Below, one piece after another: positions 1 to 12,368 of a stretch of DNA of 64,000 nt. A model generated the notes under the pieces. That model worked only from the letters and a program-made list of their open reading frames with translations, was not told the DNA's origin and did not search any database. Within the stretch, counting starts at the first letter, position 1. Each line of letters begins with the position of its first letter. The position numbers were made by a program, and so were the translations under genes. The DNA comes from Aquarana catesbeiana (Eukaryota > Chordata > Amphibia > Anura > Ranidae). Location: assembly GCF_042186555.1 (NCBI RefSeq), contig NC_133328.1, forward strand, positions 62,899,685-62,963,684. The letters are read 5' to 3'.

Positions 1-137
1 TGATAGGGGAATCGAGAGATTTCAAGTGATTTCCTGTGGTTGCAGGAAATAAATTTGCATGATCTATAGTTGACTAAAGTAAACCAATTAAGTGTCCTAT
101 TCATGGTGATCACCACACAGATATTTTAATAACAATA

Positions 138-143
138 TTTATT
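138..143 (-). promoter_or_regulatory. Candidate polyadenylation signal of the PTCHD3-like gene
   Basis: AATAAA on the minus strand (tttatt on plus), about 170 bp past the stop codon at 314-316. It is the first clear canonical hexamer I see downstream. The surroundings are AT-rich, so a chance match is possible. Confidence 0.4.
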
Positions 144-313
144 ACAACTGTAGATGACATAAATCTTTTTAAAACCATCAAAATGTTTTTGAGAATTTTA
201 TATTTGGTATGGTATTAAACATCATTAGTCTGGCAATGTGAAGAATTAAATAAAATGTATTTTGCCTGCTGACAAGTAATGTGGAAAGTTTGTGTTATTA
301 TTATCAAAATAAA

Positions 314-1962
314 TTATGGACAGTCAGGGTCAGGAAAGAATGCATCATTCATATAGCTTTGTGTCATAACACGTTTTTTGGTTTCATCAAATGAATTTTG
401 TGGAACATTGTTCATTTGTGACAAATTTATTTTCTTCACGCTGTCCTGTTTTTTGCCAAAAGTTCCAAACAATGCTAACAGCACCGGAAGAACAACCAGT
501 CCATGGAGCATTCCAAAGGTGATAACAAGGAATATGATCTTAAAAAATGTTCTGAAAATGTAACTCTCTGAAGTGGAGAGTACTATGACACCCAGGATGG
601 TGGAGAGACCTCCCTGTACTATAGGATAGCCAAGAGAGTGCAATGCTTCAATCATCCTCTCATTTGCCGTGGGTTTCTTGTTTGAAACAAAGGCGTATGA
701 GATATGCGCTGAGAAATCCACTGAGAATCCAATACAAATAACAAGGTTGATCATGGATATGGAATCTAAGTTAACATCCCACAAAGCCATGAATCCAGTG
801 ACCCCTACAATAATAGATGCTATTGCAAATGTCACCCAGAGGGAACACAGAGGGTTTGGAATTAGCAGTAATGAAATAACAAGCATAACAATAGCAGCTA
901 CAGCAACATTTTGAATTGTATTCTGGATAATTACAGTATACTGATCAAAGTATATAAATGCCGGATGGTACACAAGGACAGGGACCCCACAACTCTTTGC
1001 TGTGTCCCGAACCTGATTTAGCATGTTTTTCTCATCTACGGCAGAAGTGACATTCATAGTCTGGATGAAGAAACGGGAAGCTTTTATAGTTCCTGACTGA
1101 ATGTCCACATCTTGTTTCCAAAATGGAAATCTTGATAAATTTCCAATAAAGTTATTTCTATCTTTTATATCCAGTTTAAGCTGTTCAGCATGCCCTACGT
1201 ATGCTTTCAACCAGGACTCAGAGAGGTCTTCACTGACATAGGGGCTTAATTTAAATGACTCTATACACTTGTCAATTTTATTACGGGTGTCTACATCCCA
1301 GTAAGAAACTTCCTGTGTTACCACAACCATAACTCTGGGACCATAGTCATCAAAATATAAATCTTCATAATCGTAGAAAGAACGGACATAAGAGCTGTCA
1401 GTAGCCAAGTTACGTAAATCAATTCCTTCCTGTACCTGAAAGCACCCGTATATGCTGCCAGCTAAATATCCACCATATAGACCCACCACAATGATCTTAG
1501 TCCAAATGTTGGTTAGAAATGGACCATAATATTTCTGGAAGAAATTTGTCATGGGATGGTCAGTCTCCGTACCAGTGATTGCACTGAATGTTCCTCCAAC
1601 ACAACAAGCATTATAGAAAGTGGAACGATGGTCATCTTTTTGCTCTGGCACTTTTTTACAAACCAACCAGTGCCTGTTACTCTCTTCTCTTCTCCCATTG
1701 AGGGCTAAAAATGCACCAAAACAAGTGATGTTATATAGGAAGCAGAACAGTATAGCTGTTCCAGTATAAATACAGAAAGATTGCACCGACCCAAAAGAAG
1801 TCATAATTCCTATATAGAAAGCTAGGACATCTGTGAGGGTTGTGATTGTTATGGAGACCGCAGCTTCTTCGTATGTCTTGCCCACTCTTTCTTCAACTGA
1901 GCTCTTAACTTTAGTTTGCTGCCAACTGGAAACCATAATGAACATGTCGTCCACTCCAACGC
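314..1962 (-). CDS. ptchd3: PTCHD3-like gene, exon 4 (residues about 341-889, stop at 314-316)
   Basis: Terminal and largest coding exon of a patched-domain (RND-superfamily) membrane protein. The acceptor is tatag at 1963-1967, giving an exon start at 1962. The first two bases complete the Gly codon split by intron 3, giving the RND TM4 signature GVGVDDMFIM. Next come the remaining sterol-sensing-domain helices, a hydrophobic TM7 (about KIIVVGLYGGYLAGSIYGCF), a large extracellular loop with N-x-S/T sites, and a C-terminal helix bundle. That bundle holds the second RND acidic motif, GFSVDFSAH, near residue 752 (plus-strand positions about 700-731). The tail is short and polar. PTCHD3 is a patched-related protein reported in male germ cells; its transported substrate is not established. 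The reading frame is open throughout, unlike the copy at 22259-24308. Family assignment is firm. Orthology to mammalian PTCHD3 rather than a frog-specific paralogue is inference. Confidence 0.93.
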
Positions 1963-3654
1963 CTATACCAAAAGTATATAATTACATCAATAAACCATAA
2001 ACAGAAACAACACTTGTTATACATGGCATTCTCGTGTCTATTCCTTGTGTTATTAAAAATAAATGTGAGGAAATCTAAAAACAATACAGAAAAAAAAAAA
2101 TCTGAATTTAGTATATACCCAGACAGACACATTAGTCACATCGTTTTAGCATTAACTTGATTATTAAAATTATTTTCTTAAACATATTCTTTTAGTATGC
2201 AAATGAGGTGAAACAAATGTCAATGTAAAAAAGAGAGAGAAAAATAATTCCACAGTAGCACACTAAATTATTCTACAAATCTCCTAAATATTAACATAAT
2301 GATATGATCAACATAAAACACACATACATAATGAAAAGTGTCCATATGGCATATCCAAAAAATATATATGCTTCAACATATGCCAATTAATATGGTAATA
2401 CAGTCCAACTTAAAGTGATGAAAAGATAGTGATACAAAATCTTGTTGATCCATCAAAATCCTTCACCAAAGTTATATGTGCCAATTCCACTACCTTAAGA
2501 ATAAAGCTCACCAGATGCCGTTACCATTCAATCTCGTGTCTGACAAATATTGCCTTATTAGATGTTATTGAAGAGCTGCTTTTACACGCCAGTCTCCATC
2601 CAGATTAATAAAAACACTCTCCACATGTGGGAACAGAAACTGAGACAGAGCCTCCAATAGTGTAAAAACACCTTAAGGTAATCGGTTTATTAAAAGTAAT
2701 GCACTTACATCATAAAAGATTCAAAATCGCCTTGTTAAAATTCCAAACATGCCAGGTGATTAGTATTGAGATCTCCTCATAGCTTCCTTCGTACACATGG
2801 AGTCTCTGTCTCAGAGTTGCCGTGTAGCCAAAACTGACGCATTTCATCACTTCAAACTTCGTCACAGGGGATAAACCTGTGACGAAGTCCGAAGCTACGA
2901 AACGCATCAGCACGTGGCTAGGCGACAACGCTAAGCTGGTGACCCCATGTGTACAAAGGAAGCTATGAGGATTTTGAATCTTTTATGATGTAAGTGCATT
3001 ACTTTTTATAAACCGATTATCTTAAGGTGTTTTCACACTATTGAAGGCTCTATCTCAATTTCTATCCCCACATATGAAGACTGTGTTTATTAATCTGGAT
3101 AGAGATTGGCGTGTAAAAGCGGCTCTTCAATAACATCTAATTAGGCAATATTTGCCAGACACGAGAGTGAATGGCAACAGCATCTGGTGAGGGAATCCTT
3201 CACTTTGGTGAAGGATTTTGGTGGATCAACGAGATTTTGTTTCACTATCTTTTCATCCTTTTAAATTGGACTGTATTACCATATTGATTTGCATATGTTG
3301 GAGCATATATTTTTTTTTTAATATGCCATATGGGCACTTTTCATTGAGGTGTCCATTTATGAAGCAGTGAAATCTATTCACTGCTTCGTTTTCCGGCATT
3401 CACAGTGAAGATCTTTCTCCTCTGTGTGCCTGTTTATGAAGCTTTGTAGATCGCTTCACCTTAGGAGGAGTGAAGAGATCTACAAATGCTTCAAACAGTG
3501 GAGAACGGCCCCTGATACTGGAATCTCGTGAGACTTTACGAGATTACAGCACCAGAAATACAGAGATGTCAGTTTATTAAGCAGTGATAAATTATCACCG
3601 CTCAATACACGGACGATTAATGTTAATAAAATAATAAGTCCCCCTACATTATAT

Positions 3655-3701
3655 ACATATGTATACACACACACACATTATATATACATGTATATACACA
3701 T
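3655..3701. repeat. TA/CA microsatellite
   Basis: Mixed tatata / acacac run immediately left of the perfect palindrome. A matching run lies at 7447-7530 on the far side. Confidence 0.8.
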
Positions 3702-6700
3702 CTGAGGGTTATTGGGAAAGGACCCGACCAATGTGTTGGATCTTGGATCGAACGGATAATTCCCACCAGGAGACAGGCAGAAGCAAAAAGCAAAAGAATG
3801 CCCTTACCAGATCTGGTGGACTCACGGGCCGTAGCGGTGAGTCAAACGAGCCTGTACCGTTAAACGGTGTGGGGTAAAGGTGTGTGGGAGAACTTGTAAA
3901 CCATCTTGTCAGCAGTCCTCATACGAAGCACCGATTTGGAGTCCGGGATCCCCAGGGTATGATTCCGATCAGCAGATCACCGTTTCCTCAGAAAAACATC
4001 ATATGTGCAAATAGGCAAAAAAGGAAAAAAAAGGAAGAAAACTCCACATAGTGTAAATCCTTAATTAGCAAAAAGCATAAGAGCACTTTATTTAGGGAGT
4101 GTACTCCAAAAAAATGTTGTTACAGGCAAGGGGCGGTAAAAACTCGGCCCAAAATAAATTAAAAACCGGCATAAAAGTAATAAAAACAGGCGCAGTAGAT
4201 AGTGGTGGGGTATAAACATAGGACCCGACGCGTTTCGCCTCCTAAGGCTTCTGCTGGGGTATGAATAAGCCCCCCACACACAACTGCGCTTTATATACAG
4301 AGAGATTGGAGTGTAACAGCTGATCGGCGCTGTTACACGGGACAGCTTCCGGGTTCGGCAGCGTCATCCGTGACACACCGGTCACATGACTTTTTTTGGC
4401 CAATCACGGGCTAGAGAGGGTGGTTAGAAGCCAAGCCTCACTTTTGACCACCTATAGACAGAGAAGCAATCCCATTCGTCATATGTGACGGTCACCTGAT
4501 GTGGCAATGACGATGGGACGCTCTAAAGTGCGTGTCAAGGAGAGGAGGAAGTAAAAGCCTAATGGATAGAGGCGTGGAACGCACAACACGGCGGCGATCC
4601 ACGCTGATAGTAATTGTTTGTAATAAACTGATGTGATCCCGATCCCGGAAGTGTTCCCAGCATATTAGCATATGGACATATAGAAATAAAGGTGTATATC
4701 CAATAGATGTTTACTAACAAATCTTAGTGAGTACACATGTAAAAGTATAACAGCAATATATGTGACATTTTCTAGGAATTGAAAGAAGTATAAAGAGAAA
4801 TGTAAACGGGGTTATACCTAATAGGGAAATAAGGGAGTATACAACAGAGACTCATAAGGGAATCTATGGAAAGAAGGTGCATGTACTTGGTATGCACTGT
4901 GCACTTTAATTCTATTGAGTTAAAAGATTCCTTAATGGACTAGAGACTAGGGAATTCAAGGAACTCTTTATCCTATCTAAACAAGATAACAGAGTGGAAA
5001 AGTGAAAATGTTTATTTGATCTAGCAAGAATAGACGCTTATTTAAAGCCCCATAGGGAGTTTGAGAACATAGTAAGGGAAAAAGTCAAATGTTCAAAAAA
5101 TATTAATAAATGACAGCAATCTGGTGACATTTATAAAAATAGATAGTCCAAGGAGGTGTTGTGTAATTCATAGAGTTGCCAAAGGAGGGGGGAGGGGGGG
5201 TGGTGTATCAACGCCTAAGACTGATTTATAAAGGCGTTGATATCCCACTCCACGTTCAATCCATATGGTACATAACATTTCATGAGATGTATCCAAAAAA
5301 CTTCAAGCTTGGAGACACCCCTTGTGTTTGGTTCCCCCCTCCAATGTGGAACAAATTTGTCAATAATTTGAAACTTTGTTCCAGATGGATTCTGATTATG
5401 GTGAAGTAAATAGTGTTTGGGAACACTATGATTGGTGCGTCCTTTAACACCTCCTTGGACTATCTATTTTTATAAATGTCACCAGATTGCTGTCATTTAT
5501 TAATATTTTTTGAACATTTGACTTTTTCCCTTACTATGTTCTCAAACTCCCTATGGGGCTTTAAATAAGCGTCTATTCTTGCTAGATCAAATAAACATTT
5601 TCACTTTTCCACTCTGTTATCTTGTTTAGATAGGATAAAGAGTTCCTTGAATTCCCTAGTCTCTAGTCCATTAAGGAATCTTTTAACTCAATAGAATTAA
5701 AGTGCACAGTGCATACCAAGTACATGCACCTTCTTTCCATAGATTCCCTTATGAGTCTCTGTTGTATACTCCCTTATTTCCCTATTAGGTATAACCCCGT
5801 TTACATTTCTCTTTATACTTCTTTCAATTCCTAGAAAATGTCACATATATTGCTGTTATACTTTTACATGTGTACTCACTAAGATTTGTTAGTAAACATC
5901 TATTGGATATACACCTTTATTTCTATATGTCCATATGCTAATATGCTGGGAACACTTCCGGGATCGGGATCACATCAGTTTATTACAAACAATTACTATC
6001 AGCGTGGATCGCCGCCGTGTTGTGCGTTCCACGCCTCTATCCATTAGGCTTTTACTTCCTCCTCTCCTTGACACGCACTTTAGAGCGTCCCATCGTCATT
6101 GCCACATCAGGTGACCGTCACATATGACGAATGGGATTGCTTCTCTGTCTATAGGTGGTCAAAAGTGAGGCTTGGCTTCTAACCACCCTCTCTAGCCCGT
6201 GATTGGCCAAAAAAAGTCATGTGACCGGTGTGTCACGGATGACGCTGCCGAACCCGGAAGCTGTCCCGTGTAACAGCGCCGATCAGCTGTTACACTCCAA
6301 TCTCTCTGTATATAAAGCGCAGTTGTGTGTGGGGGGCTTATTCATACCCCAGCAGAAGCCTTAGGAGGCGAAACGCGTCGGGTCCTATGTTTATACCCCA
6401 CCACTATCTACTGCGCCTGTTTTTATTACTTTTATGCCGGTTTTTAATTTATTTTGGGCCGAGTTTTTACCGCCCCTTGCCTGTAACAACATTTTTTTGG
6501 AGTACACTCCCTAAATAAAGTGCTCTTATGCTTTTTGCTAATTAAGGATTTACACTATGTGGAGTTTTCTTCCTTTTTTTTCCTTTTTTGCCTATTTGCA
6601 CATATGATGTTTTTCTGAGGAAACGGTGATCTGCTGATCGGAATCATACCCTGGGGATCCCGGACTCCAAATCGGTGCTTCGTATGAGGACTGCTGACAA

Positions 6701-6904
6701 GATGGTTTACAAGTTCTCCCACACACCTTTACCCCACACCGTTTAACGGTACAGGCTCGTTTGACTCACCGCTACGGCCCGTGAGTCCACCAGATCTGGT
6801 AAGGGCATTCTTTTGCTTTTTGCTTCTGCCTGTCTCCTGGTGGGAATTATCCGTTCGATCCAAGATCCAACACATTGGTCGGGTCCTTTCCCAATAACCC
6901 TCAG
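3702..6904. repeat. Long, nearly perfect inverted repeat: two 1459-bp arms around a 285-bp spacer
   Basis: Left arm 3702-5160, right arm 5446-6904. Paired positions sum to 10606 at both ends (3702/6904 and 5160/5446), so there is no net insertion or deletion across 1459 bp. Sampled stretches match base for base. Each arm contains a CCGACGCGTTTCGCC / GGCGAAACGCGTCGG motif (about 4226 and 6366). The mirrored 63-codon open frames at 4088-4279 and 6327-6518 exist only because the arms are identical. Confidence 0.93.
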
Positions 6905-7446
6905 GTTACCTCTTGAGAAGACAGTTCACCTGTGGGATTGAATGAGACTATCCCATCTTGCCATTTAAAAGACTTTTGAATTCCTCTGTATATATATTTT
7001 TTGTATTTTTTCCCCTTAGGGATACCGGTGCTCTCTTTCTGATCTACCACCTCCACTGAACTCCAATTCTGTGGATTAACACACTCAGCTCACCTTACAT
7101 TGATATGTATTTGCTGTACCATATATTTTTGATTGTTTTTCTTAACTAGTTTCTTTTAAATTTTCTTATTTACTGAGTTTTTTATATTCTTTAACACACA
7201 CTGGGTTTTCACTTGTACTGTGTTTATTACCCAATATATATTTTTATGTATACCTTACAAACACTTTTACACTAAAGGAGTTTTCACTCTCTCCTAACCA
7301 CTTTTTCTACCTGTTTTAGCGACAGGAGTCCCACTACCCATTAGCGCCACACTTCTTCACTCCAACTTTCACTTTGCAACGGTCATATTGCTGTGTTGGC
7401 TGCTTCACTTCCATCCAAGAGCTGGCGCAACTTTTACATTTTTTCC

Positions 7447-7530
7447 TTACATGTATATACACATACATTATATATATATATACATATACACATTATATGT
7501 ATATATGTATATATATGTATACACATAAAT
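7447..7530. repeat. TA/CA microsatellite
   Basis: Alternating tatata and tacacat run that mirrors the one at 3655-3701. Confidence 0.8.
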
Positions 7531-8164
7531 ATGACAGGGGGACATGCTTACAGTGTTGGGGGGTCTGAACGAGGCATAAGGAAGTTAAAAATCTTCCTCC
7601 TTCCCCCTCAGATCCCCCAGATTTCCTCTTCACTCCCCGATTCACCACCTCTGAGCTAGTGAACCTGGGAGTGTGAATTCTGACTCCGATCGCCAGTGAA
7701 GCGGTGAGATCACCGCTTCATAAACTGGCCATTACTGTCATTCAATGAGGATTCTCTGTGTGTAGAGATAATCAGCGGGAGAACAAGTTCAAACATGTTC
7801 TCCCCCGATTATCACAGTTTCATAAACTGTTTATGGACTGTGATCAGCGGTGATCCTCGGGATCACCGCTGATCACTGCTTCATAAACGGACACCTATGT
7901 ATGGGTGTTTTATGTTGATCATTTTATTATGTTAATATTTAGGAGATTTGTAGATTAATTTAGTGCGCTACTGCAGAATTATTTGTCTCTCTCTCTTTTT
8001 TTCATTGACATTTGTTTCACCTCATTTGCATGTTTATTGTATATTAAGTGGCAGCACAAACAGGTGTTTTTCATTAGCGCAATGCGCACACATATATTCT
8101 TTAACTAGACTAGATCTGTATGTGCCATATGCTTTTCTGGAGATGGGTTCTTTATATACATGAG

Positions 8165-9640
8165 TGTTTAACCACTTCAGCCCCGGAAGATTTTACCCCC
8201 TTCCTGACCAGAGCACTTTTTACAATTTGGCACTATGGCGCTTTAACTGACAATTGCACGGTCATGCAACGCTGTACCCAAACAAAATTTGCATCCTTTT
8301 TTTCCCACAAATAGAGCTTTCTTTTGGTGATATTTGATCACCTCTGCAGTTTTTATTTTTTGCGCTATAAACAAAAAAAGCGACAATTTTGAAAAAAGAA
8401 ACATTTTTTTAACTTTTTGCTATAATAAATATCCCCCGATTTTTTTTTAAAAAAACAAAATTTCTTCATCGCTTTAGATCGATATATATTCTTCTAGATA
8501 TTGTTGGTAAAAAAAAAAATCTCAATAAGCTTATATTGATTGGTTTGCTCAAAAGTTATAGTCTCTACAAACTATGGGAAAGATTTATGGCATTTTGATG
8601 GCATTTTTATTATTTATTTATTTTTTACTAGTAATTGTGGTGATCTGCAATTTTTTGCGGTATTGCGACATTGTGACAGATCGGACACTTTTGACACATT
8701 TTTTGGACCATTGAAATTTATACAGCGATCAGTGCTAAAAAAATACACTGCTTACTGTGTAAATGTCACTAGCAGGGAAGGGGTTAACACTAGGGGGCGA
8801 CAAGGGGTTAAATGTTTGTTCCCTCTGTGTGTTCTAACTGTATGGGGATAGGACTGAGTAGGAGAGGAGACATATCGCTGTTCCTACTTACTAGGAACAA
8901 ACAACATGTCTCCTCTCCTCTGACAGCACAGGGATTTGTGTGTTTAAACACACAAATCCCTGTGCTGGCGCTCATGCATGCGATCGTGCATAGCCTCTGG
9001 TGGCCGAAAAGGGGAAGGATGTACCCATACAGGATTTCGCCCAGGAGAGCCATTCTGCTGCAGTATATCTGCGTGAGCCAGTCGGGAACCAGTTAATCTG
9101 GTTGCTATTATAGTACATTTACAATTTAATTGGACTCACCTAAAAGGAACAAGTCATGAGAAGAGACAAGAGAAGATATATGCACAATTGTTGGGGGTGG
9201 TTAGCAAATCAGACGGTACCTAAAGTGATATTACATGCAAGGTTTTTTTTAAAAAGAAATCAAACATATTATACTTACCTGCTCTATACAGTGGTTTTAT
9301 ATAGAGCAGCCCCAATCCTCCTCTTCTTGAGTCCCCCACTGGCACTCCTGGCCCCTCCCTTCTGGCAAGTGCCCCCCCAGAGCAAACAGCTTGCTGTGGG
9401 GGCACCCAAGCAGGCTTGCTCCCGAACTGCTGTTCTCTGCATGTCCATTCACACACAGAGATGTGGCTCTGCCTTGTCCCTTCTCTTCTCATTGGCTCAC
9501 TGGCTGTGATTGATTGAATGGCTCCCGCTGGTATCTCAACCAATGAGGAGGGAGAGTCCCCGGAGAGCCGAGGCTCTTATACACATCGCTGGATCGCGAT
9601 GGGGCTCGGGTAAGTATTAGGGGGGCAGCTGCACACAGAA
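8165..9640. repeat. Ranid-type dispersed repeat ('accacttcagccccgg' family) plus a GC-rich adjoining repeat
   Basis: Starts gtgtttaaccacttcagccc. The same family recurs at 61660-63007 (direct, part of the duplication) and, inverted and diverged, at 11390-12368 and 15885-16445. Features are a conserved 'aattgc.cggtcatgcaacgctgtaccc' stretch, a T-rich stretch, and a later inverted pair ('cacagggatttgtgtg' / 'cacacaaatccctgtg', 8927-8965). No coding capacity is recognisable. The adjacent 9250-9640 part (tctggcaagtgccccc) recurs at 62650-63007. Confidence 0.7.
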
Positions 9641-9834
9641 GCTTTTTCACCCTCATGCATATGCAAGAAGGTAAAAAACCTTGAGCCTTTAGAACCACTT
9701 TAATCTAAGGGGTAGGCAAGTAATATTTTCATAAGGAGTTTGGCAGTGGCATCCTACATATTCCTTTACATTAGTGTACTCATGTCTGCTGTCTAATATT
9801 GATTTACTCATAAACATATATGTTTGAAACTTAC

Positions 9835-9980
9835 CTAAAATGAGAAATGGGGCATTTGCTGCTGTGACAACAAAAGGCACTCCACAAAGTAGCAAAAGAC
9901 CAAAACTAGAAAGTACAGCTAACCCAGCGGAAATAACTCCAAAAGAGGCCACCCAAGTTTTATTCCTCACACAGTCACGC
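9835..9980 (-). CDS. ptchd3: PTCHD3-like gene, exon 3 (146 bp, residues about 292-341)
   Basis: Acceptor tatag ends at 9981 and donor GTAAGT begins at 9834. The phase fits: exon 2 leaves two bases (AG), and this exon adds one to complete Arg, reads 48 codons, and leaves a single G completed by exon 4. The peptide starts RDCVRNKTWVASFGVISAGL and ends in the TM4 lead PFLILG. It forms part of the sterol-sensing-like domain (TM3/TM4). No disrupting base is seen. Confidence 0.92.
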
Positions 9981-10840
9981 CTATAAAGAAATAGAGATAT
10001 ACGATTTCAGTAAATACGTATTTCTAATTGTGCAATTTCTAGTCTGAGATTCTTTTCTAAGTGAAAGTGCAGCCAAAGATTTAGTTTTATTTGTCACACA
10101 AGTTATGAGTAATGGATTTATGAGAATCAATGTTTTTTTAGCTGCTTCCTCTTTAGTGTAAGTATATATACATCATGGACTGGCAGCAGTTATACCAAGC
10201 TGAAGCTTTACTTTAAAAGTGATCACTTTGGAAGGGGGTACCCTTCAGCTTCTGCCCACCGACGTTCCTGGGCTCTCCCATCTCTTCAGGGAGCCTGGGA
10301 ACACTGTAAATGGTTGGGTTGGCAGGGAACAGGGGAAAATGAGAAACATTTGTTCCTCCCCTTCCCTGTGATGAAGGAAGTTGGAAGTGACAAGGATTGA
10401 ATCACTTCTGGTTTCACTTTACCTGATTTACACTTACTGGAAACTGATTGATTTGATCTGCTGCCTTGGAGGGCAGAGGGAGGATCAGGGGTCTAGTAGG
10501 CCTTAAATTTCTCCATAAAGAGAACCTGTCACTGCCCAAGCAGTTGTTTATCACTTGTGATAGCAATAACTCTTAATGAAAAAAAAAAAAATGTTAAAAG
10601 TGTAAAATTACATTTAAATAAAATAAATTGTAAAAAAATGTTGTTGTTTTTTTAAGCACCCCTGTCCCCTAATGCTCATATGCAAACACACATGTAGGTC
10701 TCACATACATATGTAAATGGTGATTACATCACACATGTAAGGGTATCACCAAAAATATCAGAGTGAGAGCAATCATTTTAGTGTCAGAATACACATGTAG
10801 CTCTTTACTGATAACCTGTAAAGGCTTTTAAAGCATTGCC

Positions 10841-11232
10841 TAAGGGCTCTTTCACACGGGGCGGATCAGTGATGATCCGCCCCGTGAACACCCGCTTGCT
10901 CAGCGGGGATCGCTCCGCCGATCCCCGCTGAGCAGAAAGATGACAGGTCCATCGCTGCACACTGTGCAGCGACAGGCCTGTCAGAGCGCCGCTCTCACCT
11001 ATGGGGGATCGGATGATGACGGACCGTAGTGTCCGCCGTCACCCGATCCGATAACGGATGGAAAAGTAGGTTTTTCCTCCGTTACACTTTTCGGATCGGA
11101 GCGGGTCGGATGTCAGCGGACACGTCACCGCTGACATCCGACGCTCCATAGGGATACATGTATGTCCGTTTTTCATCCGAAAACGGAAGGATGAAAAACG
11201 GACATACAGATCCCTCGTGTGAAAGAGGCTTA
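10841..11232. mobile_element. Hairpin-rich MITE ('ctctttcacacgggg' type)
   Basis: The terminal inverted repeats read taagggctctttcacacg at the left and, inverted, cgtgtgaaagaggctta at the right. Internal hairpins include gcggatcagtgatgatccgc and a pair around 'ccgtttttcatccg'. No coding sequence. This family is common in frog genomes (general knowledge, not searched). Confidence 0.75.
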
Positions 11233-11389
11233 AGGAAACATGTATTTACCATAGTTTGTTGCCATTATCAGAAGTAAGCAATCTTAGATCTTCACATGTT
11301 TGGTATCTGTTCACTTGATGCAACACAATCTTTTATATTTTACCCAAAAACATTGGTATTTTGTTATGTTTGTTTGCACTAAAATTTAT

Positions 11390-12368
11390 TTAACTGCTTG
11401 CCGACCGCCGGCTGTCAATTGACGGCCAGGCGACGCAGCTCTCATTGCAGGAGGGCGTCATATGACGCCCTCGCTTTCCCGGCCCACCAGGGGGCGGACG
11501 CACGCCGCCAGCAATCGCGCGCACCAGCAGGGTCACTGGGCACCCGGTGCGCGTGCCCAGCGGCCGCAATTGCCGGTAACACAGCAGGACCGTGGATCTG
11601 TGTGTGTAAACACACAGATCCATGGTACCGTCAGAGGAGAGGAGACCGATGGTGTGTTCCCAGTACAGAGGAACACCGATCGGTCTCCTCCCCTTGTGAG
11701 TCCCCTCCCCCTACAGTTAGAATCACTCCCAAGCAAACACAGTTAACCCCTCGATCACCACCTAGTGTTAACCCCTTCCCTGCCAGTAACATTTATTCAG
11801 TAATCAGTGCATTTTTATAGCATGGATCTCTGTATAAATGTGAATGATCCCAAAAATGTGTCAAAAGTGTCTGATATGTCCGCCACAATATCGCAGTCAC
11901 GATAAAAATCGCAGATCGCTGCCATTACTAGTAAAAATAATAAAAATGTTATAAATCTATCCCCTATTTTATGGACGCTATAACTTTTGTGCAAACCAAT
12001 CAATGCATGCTTATTGCGATTTTTTTTAACCAAAAATATGTAGAAGAATACGTACCGGCCTAAACTGAGGGAAAAATTTGTTTTGAAGAAAAAAAAATGG
12101 ATATTTATTATAGCAAAAAGTAAAAAATATTGTTTTTTTTTTCAAACTTGTCACTCTTCTTTTGTTTATAGCGCAAAAAATAAAAACCGCAGAGGCGATC
12201 AAATACCACCAAAAGAAAGCTCTATTTGTGGGGAAAAAATGATAACAATTTCATCTGGGTACAGTGTTGTATGACCGCGCAATTGTCATTCAAATTGTGA
12301 CAGTGCTGAAAGCTGAAAAATGGCTTGTGCAGGAAGGGGGTGAAAATGCACTGTATTGAGGTGGTTAA
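11390..12368 (-). mobile_element. TTAA-bordered ranid-type repeat (non-autonomous)
   Basis: Bordered by TTAA at 11390-11393 and 12365-12368. The left end reads taactgcttgccgacc and the right end, inverted, reads ttaaccacctc. The inner part is related, inverted, to 8165-9050 and 61660-62500 ('gcaccgtcatacaacgctgt'-like, 'gttaaccccttccctgcc'). An inner inverted pair (gatctgtgtgtgtaaacaca, 11594 on) forms a hairpin. TTAA borders would suit piggyBac/Kolobok-like mobilisation, but no transposase is present. Confidence 0.6.

Larger units (their letters stand above)
3346..7897. mobile_element. TIR-bounded insertion inside the outer palindrome
   Basis: The ends read GGTGTCCATTTATGAAGCAG at about 3350 and, inverted, ctgcttcataaacggacacc at about 7875-7896. 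Removing this segment restores the continuous repeat seen at 61380-61440 (ttcattatgtatggg). Internal hairpins of the 'gatcagcggtgatc' type lie at 7840-7875. No transposase frame is visible, so it is non-autonomous or foldback-like. The exact target duplication is unclear. Confidence 0.65.
2196..8040. repeat. Outer palindromic (foldback) repeat, split by a later insertion
   Basis: The left arm (about 2196-2865) is the reverse complement of 2965-3345 plus 7898-8040. For example, the stretch reading 'aaggtaatcggtttattaaa' near 2675 reappears inverted near 3010, and 'ttaatatttaggagatttg' near 7935 pairs with 2275-2290. The loop side carries two inverted motifs, ctgacgcatttc (2837) and gaaacgcatcag (2900). 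The right arm is interrupted at 3346-7897. A second copy lies in the duplicated block (24312-24597, continued at 60722-61650). Confidence 0.8.
1..9640. repeat. Segmental duplication, copy A (PTCHD3-like exon 4, 3' flank and distal intron 3)
   Basis: This block matches 20811-63007 in the same order. Bases 1-66 match 20811-20876, 67-313 match 21886-22258, exon 4 matches 22259-24308, the palindromic repeat from about 2225 matches 24312 onward and 60722-61650, and the repeat at 8165-9640 matches 61660-63007. Colinearity of exon, flank and intron repeats shows a genomic duplication rather than a processed copy. Copy A lacks the 32-kb hAT and the 3.5-kb foldback found in copy B. The left limit is outside the window. 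Confidence 0.85.
1963..9834. other. Intron 3 of the PTCHD3-like gene (7.9 kb), filled with nested repeats
   Basis: Bounded by donor GT at 9834-9833 and acceptor AG at 1964-1963 (minus strand). From the acceptor side it holds about 230 bp of AT-rich sequence, a palindromic repeat (about 2196-8040) split by a second TIR-bearing insert (3346-7897) that carries a third palindrome (3702-6904), then a ranid-type dispersed repeat (8165-9640) and about 190 bp of ordinary sequence before exon 3. I see no other gene inside it. Confidence 0.85.

Noticed and set aside
4088..6518. Two identical 63-codon open frames on opposite strands
   Set aside because: They are mirror images caused by the perfect inverted repeat; no family resemblance and no conserved start context.
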